A program made the position numbers and the translations under genes. A stretch of 13,605 bases of DNA from Chloromonas sp. AAM2. Its lineage: Eukaryota; Chlorophyta; Chlorophyceae; Chlamydomonadales; Chlamydomonadaceae. Below the pieces are notes generated by a model that made no database searches, was not told the DNA's origin, and was given only the letters and a program-made list of their open reading frames with translations. Below are positions 1 through 9,257 of the stretch, one piece after another; the first letter of the stretch is position 1; each line of letters starts with the position of its first letter. The DNA is taken from positions 31,352 through 44,956 of the forward strand of contig QAXH01006383.1 in assembly GCA_004335635.1 (NCBI GenBank), written 5' to 3'.

Positions 1-142
1 GATGCAGGTGAGCAGAGCCGGTTATGGTGCGGGATGTTCATGTTCTGTCCGGGGGTAACCTGTCTGGTGGGTGTATTGGGGAAATTTCCTTTCAAGGCAG
101 AAGTTTACTTTAGGCATTGTGCTTACATTCAGGCATTGTGTT

Positions 143-182
<40 letters not shown>

Positions 183-926
183 ATGTCGTCTCAATTGTCG
201 CATCGTCTCGATCGTCGTCTCAATTGTAGGTTTTAGTTTGCTGCTCTTCATGTGCTGCTCTTCATGTGCTGTGCAGGTGAGGCCATGCACAGCGGCCTAG
301 GCAGCACCACCTCCAACCGTCAAGGGGCCAACAAGGGTCTGGTGCGCACCGAGGAGGAACAACGCATCGACAACGCACGCGGAGGTGCGTGCTTCATGCG
401 CAAGTTTTTGTTTTCGCCACATGCTCTGCCGGAACATGCCGGGCTTGCCTGAACATGCTTCCCATACGGCGTATGATTGCGACTACGCGTCTTGTAACTC
501 AGCAAGCACGCGTTTTCAGTATGCACAGCAATTGTTTGGCGGGTTTTTCAATGTTTGGCAACGCCCATGAGCAGCTGTCAAGAAGTTAGCACAGGTCGTA
601 AGGCAGAGTGGCACATACATTCTCATCAGCGGACAGGTGCACGACCGAAGAAAACATGTACTCTGTGTGATTCGCGATACATTACGCTGCCGCTCGCTGC
701 ATTGCTGTTGCATTCAGGTGCGGCTGGGGCTGGCACTTCAAAAGCTTCAGTCGGCTTTCTGGGCCTTGGTGCTCGCAAGACATGGCCAGCTGGCACGCTG
801 TTGGGCAGATGCCCTAAGTGTGGTGCGGTCGGCAAGCGTGGAGCAAAGCATAACAAACCAAAGCCTGGTGGTGGGCGCGGTGGCTATGCACACTGTGGGC
901 AATACAGCCAGCCAGTGGACGTGTAA
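1..926 (+). CDS. 3' end of an unrecognised gene with a Cys/His, Gly/Lys-rich tail (5' partial)
   Basis: Three exons are visible: 1-7 (cut by the window edge), 277-384 and 718-926, with TAA at 924-926. Splice sites are GT-AG (GCAG/gtgagc, gtgcag/GTGAGG, GGAG/gtgcgt, attcag/GTGCGG) and all junctions are phase 1, so the reading frame is continuous over 108 codons including the stop. The visible protein has a polar stretch (GLVRTEEEQRIDNARGG) and then a C-terminal tail with CPKCG about 40 residues before the end, followed by a Lys/Gly-rich run and HCG. That CxxC...H...HC arrangement could bind zinc, but it matches no zinc-finger family I know. The end reads YSQPVDV. The upstream part that would identify the gene is missing. 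Exon-intron structure is well supported; the function is unknown. Confidence 0.6.
148..181. repeat. (TG)17 microsatellite
   Basis: An uninterrupted TG dinucleotide run of 34 nt inside the first visible intron (8-276) of the left-hand gene. TG/CA runs are common in green-algal introns. Length is likely to vary between strains. Confidence 0.95.
185..266. repeat. Two pairs of 14-nt direct repeats near a splice acceptor
   Basis: GTCGTCTCAATTGT occurs at 185-198 and 214-227, and TGCTGCTCTTCATG occurs twice head to tail at 239-252 and 253-266. The second pair lies directly upstream of the acceptor at 275-276, so it duplicates the sequence where a branch point and pyrimidine tract would be expected. 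Confidence 0.85.
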
Positions 927-1848
927 CCGGGTCAGGTGTCAATTTCTCAGCTGTGCGGATTTAGGGAACAATGGGCTCGAACGGCTTGTCTAGCTTGACA
1001 TGTGCTGGTTGCCTTTTGGCTGCTTGTGTATTGGACAGTGACAGTGACAGTGTTTACCCAGTTGTTCCAATATGTAAGTTGCAGTTGTCCTTGGCTCGCT
1101 TTCTATAGTCTATAGTCCACAGTCCCAATATTCTCAGTCTCCGTGTACCACTGATGTGACATGTACGGATAGCGATCACAACTCACTGATCACACATTGA
1201 GATTGAGGCGATCGATTTCTTTCGTGTCCACGCACAACAGCATGTCCCAGAAGTGGCACCATACCGTGTACCAACACGCCCTGTTCATTTGGTTGTCGAC
1301 CAACACACTCTTTGTACACACGAGAACACGCAGCAAGAAACGTAGCGACTATTCACCACAAAAGAGGTCCCATCAGACAATACACCAGGACACACGAACA
1401 GTCACCACATGAACCCGCCAAATTGTCCCAGAACTGGCAAACATCTTTTTTTTATATCGCGTCCAGTGCGTGTTCAAAAAAAGAGCGTTATCAGTTTGCT
1501 TATCTTGCACTTTATCATTGTGTATTGCACTTCATCAATGTGCAGCGGGTTCAACGCTCAGGCACATGAACGGGCGGAAGCAGCATGGGCTTGTCGACCT
1601 TGCGCAGCTTACCTGTGAGCTGCTTTGTGCGTGACGCGAGGCTGCCTTCGCCTGGGCAAGGCTGGCCTGCATACAAAATGCAGACAGCAAGAACGCGAGA
1701 ATGCCGTATGCAGCTTCTTGCACAGGCTTGGACTGTGAGAACCCCACGCTACTTTCTTGTAGAAACTGGGGTGAACAATCATCATCCCAATCAAGACGTG
1801 ACGCTGCCCTTCCTGATGCCTAACTGTTTGAGGCAGTGCGACTTAGGC
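927..1848. other. Convergent 3' region between the left gene and the TMTC gene
   Basis: This 922-nt stretch holds the 3' UTR of the + strand gene (with TGTAA at 1073-1077) and the 3' flank of the - strand TMTC gene. A small tandem repeat, GACAGT three times, lies at 1034-1051. I found no TGTAA on the - strand here, so the TMTC poly(A) site cannot be placed. One - strand stretch, 1732 down to 1613, looks like a possible extra 3' exon and is treated in the findings. Other open frames here are short and show no family resemblance. Confidence 0.6.
1073..1077 (+). terminator. Candidate TGTAA poly(A) signal of the left gene
   Basis: TGTAA lies 147 nt after the stop codon at 924-926. In chlorophycean green algae TGTAA is the usual polyadenylation signal, placed a short distance before the cleavage site. 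It is the only TGTAA on the + strand that I found in this convergent region. The motif is short, so the call rests on its position. Confidence 0.5.
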
Positions 1849-4800
1849 TCAAGATTGCAGTGACAAGGTTGCTTGCTGACCCTGCCCATCACCCCCTTCC
1901 CTGCACACCCACACACCAGACTTGCAGGTGGCAACCGGAGTAGCGAGTGCTGCTTCCCTCTCCAGCGCCTGCTCACACACCGCCAGGGCCTGCGCTGCCC
2001 CGCTGGCATCGCCTGCCTCCAAGTAGGTCCCTGCCGCAGCCTCCAGCACCTCGCACCCCTCAGCCACGTGCCCTACACTCGCCTGCGCCAACAGGGCGCC
2101 CCACCGGGCCATGGGGTACCCAGTCCCAGGGGCCGATGCCTGCATCACCTGCAAGACAGGAACAGCAACCATCAAGTGTGAATCAACCAGCTATTGTGAA
2201 TGCTTAGTCCATGCCAAGAAGGGCACGTACAAGCAATCATCGCACACCAAGGCATTGCGCAAACAATAGTGAGACCCATGGCGTTAGCTCTTGAAGCGAG
2301 ATGGTGGTGGACACCCTGCTGTAAGCCGGACCAATGTGTGCAACTTGACCGTCTCCTGATCATTTCCTCACCTGATATAATGTGTTGAGCGCAGACAGCG
2401 CCTCCGCAGCCACCCACTTGCATGCGAGTGCCCTCTCCAGCTCCATGATGCCATCGTTCACCTGACCTAAGAACATAACAGCAGCAGCGCAGCCAGGGAG
2501 TTCTCAACAGTCATCAGCCTGCAGCACCACAGATCTTGAGACAGATGCTGAACCAGCGCATGATCGGGCTCCGTTTATGTGCAGCCAGTCACCGTTATGC
2601 TCATAAAGCAATCCAGCTTCTCCTACGTAATGCGCTCCTTGCTCAAAAGGTTGTGCACAGCCTGAGGTCAGCCCAGACTGGCTGGTGCCACAGGAATGAG
2701 GGCCACAGGAAATCAACAACAAGTCAGAAGCGCAACGCATCAGCGAACTGCCTACCAACCAACATTGCCCGCAAGTGTTGTGGAGAGTACTGATATCGTG
2801 TACCAGTAATCTCACCCATGTTGATGAGCGTGCTGCCTATCCAGTACCCCGGCTCACAGAAGCCAGGCTCCAGCCTGCGTGCGTCCTCGAAGTGCTTCAG
2901 GGCCGCTGCGTGCGCCCTGTGCCTTCGGGCCAGGATGCCGCTGTTCAGGGCAACCTTGGCGCTTGCGCCGCACACCTAGGGAACAGCACAGCAGGAAGGG
3001 CCAGCAGACACCGGCACGTGAGCATGCAGGCAAATGCCTGGGCGAAAGCACACATACAACGGGCAGGCATTCCTTCCCATGCATCATCTGCCATCCTTAC
3101 CTGGACCTACTGCAGCACGTCCGCCCTCAAGGTGGCAATCAGGGGTACTCGCAAGATGGTGGGCTTGCAAGTGCCCAATCCACACAGTGTGTTGAATTCG
3201 TTTGCGCTCACCTGCTGAGCGGAGACAAACAGAGTTTCCTCGGTCATCCAGTCCCAGTTACGCCGCCAGGTCCTGCCGGCCGCCGCCACCAGCGCCACCA
3301 CCACCACAACACCCACCAACACTGCCAACAGAGTGCACAATGCACCAACACATTGCTCCCGCCATAAAAACTGTTGTGTGCTGGAGCGCCCTGCCTGTGC
3401 CTTTGGATCACTGGCCGGTGGTGGATTAGTGGGTGGCTGGCTGGCCACTGCTGCTGGCTGTTGTGGGGATGGGGCTTGGCTCTTAGCTCTAGCACCCTGA
3501 AGCGGTGGAGCGGTGGCAAGTGCGGTAAGCAGTGAGTGCACCAGACTGGCGTCAACCGGCATGCAAGCAAGCGCTTAGTTCCTTGCAACAGCCTGCGAGC
3601 CATCTTTGCTGGAAATGAATAAGCATGGACTGCAAAGTGCTGCAGGGTCACTCGGTGCAACGTGTGCTCCGTATGCGAGGCCGGGTGGAGAGGCCACACG
3701 CAAGTCTTTGCCAAGCGAGCAAGCAAGCAAGCAAGAGTACACTCATGTCATGGTGGTTGCCCTTTACGCAGACAGGCATGGCCACTGCCAGGGCTTCTCA
3801 TTGCCTGCTCGTCATTCAATCACACTCACCTTAATTAGTGACGACATTGCGCAGGCAAAGACTGCCTCACAGACCAGCAGCATGGCCCCCACAGATGGCA
3901 GGTACAGCAGGCGCTCCCCAATAAATGTGCCCACGTAAACTGAAGGCAAGTGGCAGGCAAGTACGACTGCACTGTTACAGGTGTGCAGAAGACACGACAC
4001 GCAAGTGTACACACACTCTCATATGTGTCGCTTGCAAATGCCGAGTGATAGCAGCCTGTCAAGGCGCGACTGTCTGCTTGGACGCCACACACACGAACCT
4101 GACTTGAGACACTGAGGGCTGCGCGCCGTTGGCGTTTGTTTGGCTCCTGACTAGCCGGAACCTTGCAACCCAACTCACACAGCACGTTGGATGCCGGGAA
4201 GAAGGGCCCCACAGTCAAGCCCAGCAGCACCACCAGCCGCCACCCAGCCACACCCGTGCAGCGGAAACCTGCGCATTGACTGCATCAGGCCTTGAGGTGC
4301 AGTATGTGTGTGGTTGTGTGGCCACCCTACACGACCAGCTAGCCTGGCTCCGGCTCAACTCCTGATGCCAGCAGGCTCAGGCGGGTGTTGGCAGGGTCAA
4401 CACGTGTGCAGTCTGTGTGCGGTGCCGGACTTGAAGCAGGAAAGGCCTGACAACAGCAGGTAAGGGTGCTGGAAGGTGCATTCTCTGAATAAGAAAGGGA
4501 GTTGGAGTATGGCAGGCGTTGGAAAGCAGTGCAGGGGCAACCAGTGCGTGCGTGGAATTGAATAAGGGACAGCAATGCACCAGCTCTTGATGTGATCATC
4601 ACAATGCCTTAGCTAACTTGCAGATGCAAAGGCGCGAGTCTAAGAAAGTTAGGCAACAGACGAAACAGCCAGGAAGCCCAGTGCAACACCTTCCATGTGC
4701 ATACCTGCCTTGTCACCATGCGCTGACTCGCGCCACCAGGCCACAGGCACCAGCCACACACGGGCCGCCAGGCCAGTCAGCAGCAGGTAGCCGTACAGCA

Positions 4801-7800
4801 GCACTGTGGCCATGTTCCGCCAGTCCAACACCTGGACACCACAAAGCAGAACAATGCCCATTCTGAGGCCCTCAAGCACACTCTCATACCCATGCCAAGC
4901 TTTGCAAGCAATGCATGGCTTCATAGGCACACTTGAATGCTGTGTTGAGGACGTCACAAACTGGGCTGCTAAGCACCCAACTACACGCACACAGTGTCTG
5001 GCCTTGCTGCTTGGCCACTCAGGGCCGCACATCCAGCTTACAAGCTTTTCAGGCTCTATGCTGAGCCGCTGACTGCTACCACCTGTGCCCCACCGTGGCC
5101 ATTCTGTGTCACACCTTTTCCACGAGCTGCACACACGCATACGACCAGTCTGCGGACAGGTGCTGCGGCCACAGCAGCAGCCCTGCGTACCGCACATGGA
5201 GGTACCCGGTGTTGAGCAGCCGCTCCTTGAGGCCTGGCAGGAAGGGAATGGGGTTCTCAACCTGCGGCAAGGCACAGCAACAACCACCTGTAAGTACTTC
5301 TCACAAAAGCCAAAAAAAAAACAAGGTCGAAGGAGAGCAATGGCATGACACAGCCACCATGAAGAGAAATCTGGAATGCACTACTAACTAATTTTGGAAG
5401 GCACCACAGACCAATGATTGCTTGCTTGAGGCAAGGCAGCCACCGTTAAAGCAAGCTCTGTTGACACCATGTTCCCTGTTTCTGCACCCGTCCGTCTTTC
5501 TTCGGCCAGGTCCATGCTTCCTGCGGCACCTGACAGAGGCACCCCTCGCACCTTGCGGTAGATGCGCACCAGCTGGTCTCCGGCCAGAGCACTGCGCGCA
5601 CGCACATAAAGCAGCACCACCAGCAGGGCTACAGCCATGCGCACCCACTTGCGCTGCAGAACCAGCGCACGCAGGCGGCCTGCCCCTTCCGATGCGGGTA
5701 CAGAGGACACTGCTGCCAGTGCTGGTGGGCTCACAGGTGCTGAACATGGCGCTTTTCCCCTTGCCGCTGTGCGGCTGGCATCCTCAGCCTGTGGAATCAC
5801 AGTTGCACCTGGCGCTTGTCTCCTTGCTGCTGCTGCTGCTTCTGCTGCGCGGCTGACATCCCCAGCCTGCTTATCCAGCGCGTGTTTTGCACCGCCTGCC
5901 CCGTGTGCCTTGCTGCTGCCTTCCTGTTTGCATCCGTTGATTGGCGGCTTTGGGCTAGCCGCAGGGCCTCTCAAGGGGACCAGCAGTACATCATACACAA
6001 TCATACAGCCCACCACAGTGATTCCTATTTCCTTGCACAATGCAGCAGCCAGTGCCAGCAGCATTGCGGCTGCAAGCAACATCCAGTGCCAGCCAGCACC
6101 CCAAGTTTGCCTCCGGTGCACACTGGACTGGATGGGTATAGCAGCGGCTGCATTATCACAGCGCGCAGCAGCAAAGTAGAGCAGAAGGGCTGGTAGGCAG
6201 AGGCATGCGCAAAGAAGCTCGGCTTGTCCCACTACGCCCGCTACGGCCTCGGTGTGGGCTGGGTGCAGGGCGAAGGCTAAACCAGTGGCCCAAGCTGGCA
6301 GGTGCAGGTGCAGCAGGCGGTGGAGCGAGGAAGGGTGGGACGCAGCCAACTCATCACAATCTTCTCTGTCTACGTCTTTAACAGAGGCACTTGCTGGCTC
6401 CTGCCTGTCATGTTTAAGCATGCAGTTGCCTGCACCTCGCTGCAAAGCTTCCAAGGCCAGCCGGACATGCAGCAAATGATATGCCAACCTGCACATGGCG
6501 CAGCAAACGCGTGTACAACACTCCTGACTTTTCCGTTGCGTGACTGTGTAAGCAGTGCACACCTCTGCAAACCAAACTGGTTGAGTCAGGTTCACAGGTC
6601 TACCACAAGCCTGTGCTCACGTAGTGGGTGCACAATCTGCTTTGATACCTAGAGTATGCGAGCAGACAAGTTCAGTCAGACAGCAGCATAGAGAAATCCG
6701 CAAGCAGACCTCCATGCCCAGGTTGAGCTGAGTCGTCCCTGCCACAGACAATGACAGAGTTGTGCCTTAACAATTTGCTTTCCCGCCTTGCCAGCCTGCA
6801 TGTGTTCGTCTGTTCCTTGCTTGCTAGCTTGCTTTGCTCTGTTACCGCAAGTGCATGAGCGTTGGTGGTGAGCGGTCCCTACCAGCAAACCAGCGCGGAA
6901 GCCAGAGCATGCAGCAGCACGTTGACTGCATGGAAGGGCAAGGGGTCCAGCCCAGGGGGCAGCTGCTCCTCCCGAGAAATCAATCCGCCTGTGGCCTGAG
7001 ACATGCGCCATGCTGCAGGTGCAGCAAAAGGCAAAGCAGATGCGCTTGCTGATTTGATACTGTCAGAACGGTTGGACTGGCAGCGCTGGTGACTGATGAG
7101 TGAATGTTGCAGAGCATGCGATAGCGCACGTATCAGCTGCACGTGGACCGTTGTGCATGCATGTACGGTATTATGGCAAGGGTACGGTATTATCCTGGTC
7201 TGAAGAAGGGCTGGTGTAGGGCTGGTCCAGGATGGTGATGAATGGAATCACGAAAAGTTTGTGCACACATTCATGCATCCTGTCTGCATACACCATGACA
7301 TCACGGTCTCAAGTACCTCCCTTTCCTGCACATACTGCATATGGGGATGGTCGGCAGCACACCGAAGGTGATGGACTTGGCACCAGCAGTCCTTTGCAAT
7401 GCAAGCATGGTGATGTTATGCATGGATGCTCGAGCCAACTTCTGTTCAGCTTGCCAGAAGATACAGCTGTTGAATGGCACTCAATCACCCATTCACTCAA
7501 TCCCTCACTCACCTGTGACCTGTGCAGTCCATGCCAGGGGCAGGGCTTGCCATGCCTGGCGCGTCAGGCGAAAGCCAAGCACAGTCAGTGGCCGATACGA
7601 CTTATGGCTCTGGTCTGACGACAGAGGCTGGCCCCTGCAAGCCAAAGGCACTTGCAAGTCTGGTGCCGGCAAATTCATGTCAGCGCGCGGATGCGATAAA
7701 CAACCAAGAGACTACCTTTCATGCATGTGCAAAACTCTCACGGCAGGGCGTGAACGTGCTACTGAAGATGTAGTATGTCCTTACCAAAAATCATGGCCCA

Positions 7801-8053
7801 GCAAGGCATGAAGTGGCATGCCATCATCCACCACATCTTTGTTGCGGACCTGCATGCAATGTGTGGGAGGAGTGCATGGGAAGAAGCCTATAACGGGCAT
7901 GCAGGCGGTCCTCATGCATTACCATACCGCAAGCGGGCAGCTCACCACAGCAAAGTTGTCGTCAAAAGTAAAGCCTGCTGGCAGGGTGTTGAGGTATACG
8001 AATAGGCCAGCTGTGGCAGCTGTCAGGGCTCCAGCCAGTGGAGGGTGGAGCAT
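1849..8053 (-). CDS. TMTC: TMTC-family protein: DUF1736 membrane protein with C-terminal TPRs, putative protein O-mannosyltransferase
   Basis: Thirteen exons on the - strand: 8053-7946, 7849-7785, 7634-7513, 7012-6883, 6488-5552, 5261-5115, 4831-4717, 4268-4179, 3939-3830, 3496-3212, 2975-2816, 2466-2372, 2148-1849. All introns are GT-AG, all phases agree, and the sum is 2664 nt (887 residues plus TGA). Family marks in order: an N-terminal membrane segment then FDDNFAVVRNKDV with the acidic pair D31-D32; HDFWGQ and SHKSYRPLTVL; FHAVNVLLHA; HPAHTEAVAGVVGQAELL near residue 217; CKEIGITVVG; AGDQLVRIYRKVENPIPFLP near 445-460; WPQHLSADWSYACVQLV; PFFPASNVLFYVGTFIGERL; LYLPSVGAMLLV; RTWRRNWDW; then TPR-like helices from about residue 705. 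Human TMTC1-4 act in the ER and O-mannosylate cadherin domains; the algal substrate is unknown. Low-complexity inserts lie at about 317-412 and 610-650. Alternative donor choice in exon 3 and the exact 3' end remain uncertain. Confidence 0.88.
3718..3735. repeat. Short AAGC tandem repeat in a TMTC intron
   Basis: About four and a half AAGC-type units lie within the intron between TMTC exons 9 and 10 (3497-3829). It is a simple-sequence run with no other visible role. Confidence 0.7.
7163..7193. repeat. Close direct repeat GTACGGTATTAT in a TMTC intron
   Basis: The 12-mer occurs at 7163-7174 and 7182-7193, seven nt apart, in the longest TMTC intron (7013-7512, between exons 3 and 4). Nothing else in that 500-nt intron looks coding or structured. 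Confidence 0.8.
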
Positions 8054-8237
8054 GGTCCATGTGCACAACGTTGGCCTGGCAGAATTTTGCACAGCAGAAC
8101 ACAGTCAGCTGGCGCCAGGTCTCCTGGACGTGTGGTCATTGTTTTGACGAGTGAGGGAGTTGGGGGCAAGGTGTGTGGGCATGCCTTTCTCGGTAGCTGC
8201 TGTAGCTACTGTGAGTGCTCTGCCCAGCACTGTCGAT
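8054..8237. promoter_or_regulatory. Head-to-head spacer, probable bidirectional promoter
   Basis: The TMTC start codon (8053, - strand) and the cyclophilin-SYF2 start codon (8238, + strand) face away from each other with only 184 nt between them. Both 5' UTRs and both core promoters must lie here unless an upstream non-coding exon exists. I see no TATA box and no recognisable transcription-factor site. A second in-frame ATG for the + gene at 8181 would shorten the spacer to 127 nt. The promoter role is inferred from gene geometry alone. Confidence 0.6.
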
Positions 8238-9257
8238 ATGGAGAACCCTCGCGTGTTTTGGGATGTGTCAATCAACGGCGAGGATGCCGGGCGGATCGTC
8301 ATGGAGCTCCGGGCCGATGTTTGTCCCAAGACTGCCGAGAACTTCAGGTGCAGATCAGCAAGGTTGCGACCAGCTTTCGTTGTTCTGCGCCTAGTCTCTG
8401 TGTCGCCCGCGGTGGCTTGTCGTATTAGAGAATATGGCGTTCTTGCTTGCGCAGGGCACTGTGCACGGGGGAGCGAGGCGTGGGCCGCAGTGGAAAGAAA
8501 ATGCATTTTAAAGAATCGTTCTTGCATCGTATTATCCCTGAATTCATGGCCCAGGGAGGAGGTGGGTCTGAAACCCCAGTCCCATGCAAGGAACTCTGGT
8601 GTCCTGCTGTGCTGCATGCCATCCATAATCAGTGGCTCACGGCTGCAAGCGCACATGCCTCCGTTGTTCCGGCAGTCCCGGCAACTCTAGCACACCCATC
8701 ATGCAATGGGACTGCTTGCAATTGCATGGCTGGCGTGATCTCCCTGCCTTCTGGCACTGCTTGCAGACTTCACGAACGGAGATGGCACAGGCGGCGAGTC
8801 CATCTATGGCCACAAGTTTCCAGACGAGAACTTTATTCTCAAGCATGACACACCTGGCCTCCTGAGCAGTGCCAATGCTGGGCCTGATACAAATGGTTCA
8901 CAGGTCTTTCTCACCTTCCAGCCAGCTCCATGGCTCGACGGCAAACACGGTACGTGTATATGACGGCTGCTGTGGAACGCACTGGCTGGTCAACATGCAG
9001 AAACCAGCTGTCAAGGCATCACCAGCATGTATGTCATGGGGCAATCAGGTGGCAGACCGAGGTACTATGAAGGCCTTGTCTGCATGGGTTAGCATGAGCA
9101 GCGCAGAAGACGTCAGGCAGCAAACCAAGGCGCTGTGTTGTGTGCAGTTGTGTTTGGGCGTGTGGTAGAAGGCATGCCTGTGGTCAAGCGAATCGAGGTG
9201 TGCGGTACGCGCAGCGGCAAGCCGAGCAAGAAGGTGCAGATCACTGACTGTGGACAG
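8238..9257 (+). other. Cyclophilin A-type PPIase domain (exons 1-4 of the fusion gene)
   Basis: Exons 1-4 encode 170 residues in the normal cyclophilin order: [95 protein letters not shown] and the terminal ITDCGQ. Active-site residues known from human CypA are kept: R55 (here R62), F60 (F67), M61 (M68), Q63 (Q70), A101 (A108), F113 (F120), W121 (W128), L122 (L129) and H126 (H133). The domain should therefore be an active, probably cyclosporin-sensitive isomerase. One change is V119 where CypA has F112. The loop [14 protein letters not shown] is the longer form found in plant and many other eukaryotic cyclophilins. Confidence 0.93.

Noticed and set aside
2996..3211. Extension of TMTC exon 10 beyond its donor, as a read-through end of the gene
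   Set aside because: The frame does run on for about 35 residues, but without TPR character. The donor CAG/gtgagc at 3212/3211 joins in phase to exon 11 at 2975, which restores the TPR sequence.
4649..5287. 212-residue - strand open frame
   Set aside because: Only its last part (4831-4717) is coding in this frame, as TMTC exon 7. The rest is an intron plus exon 6 read out of frame; exon 6 in its true frame gives the conserved VENPIPFLPG segment.
5637..6179. 180-residue Ala/Ser-rich + strand open frame
   Set aside because: It is the antisense of TMTC exon 5, whose Ala/Ser/Cys-rich composition keeps the opposite strand open. No domain is visible.
8105..8656. 183-residue - strand open frame opposite the cyclophilin exons
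   Set aside because: It overlaps exons 1 and 2 of the cyclophilin on the other strand, has no family resemblance and spans their intron. It is a shadow of the real gene.
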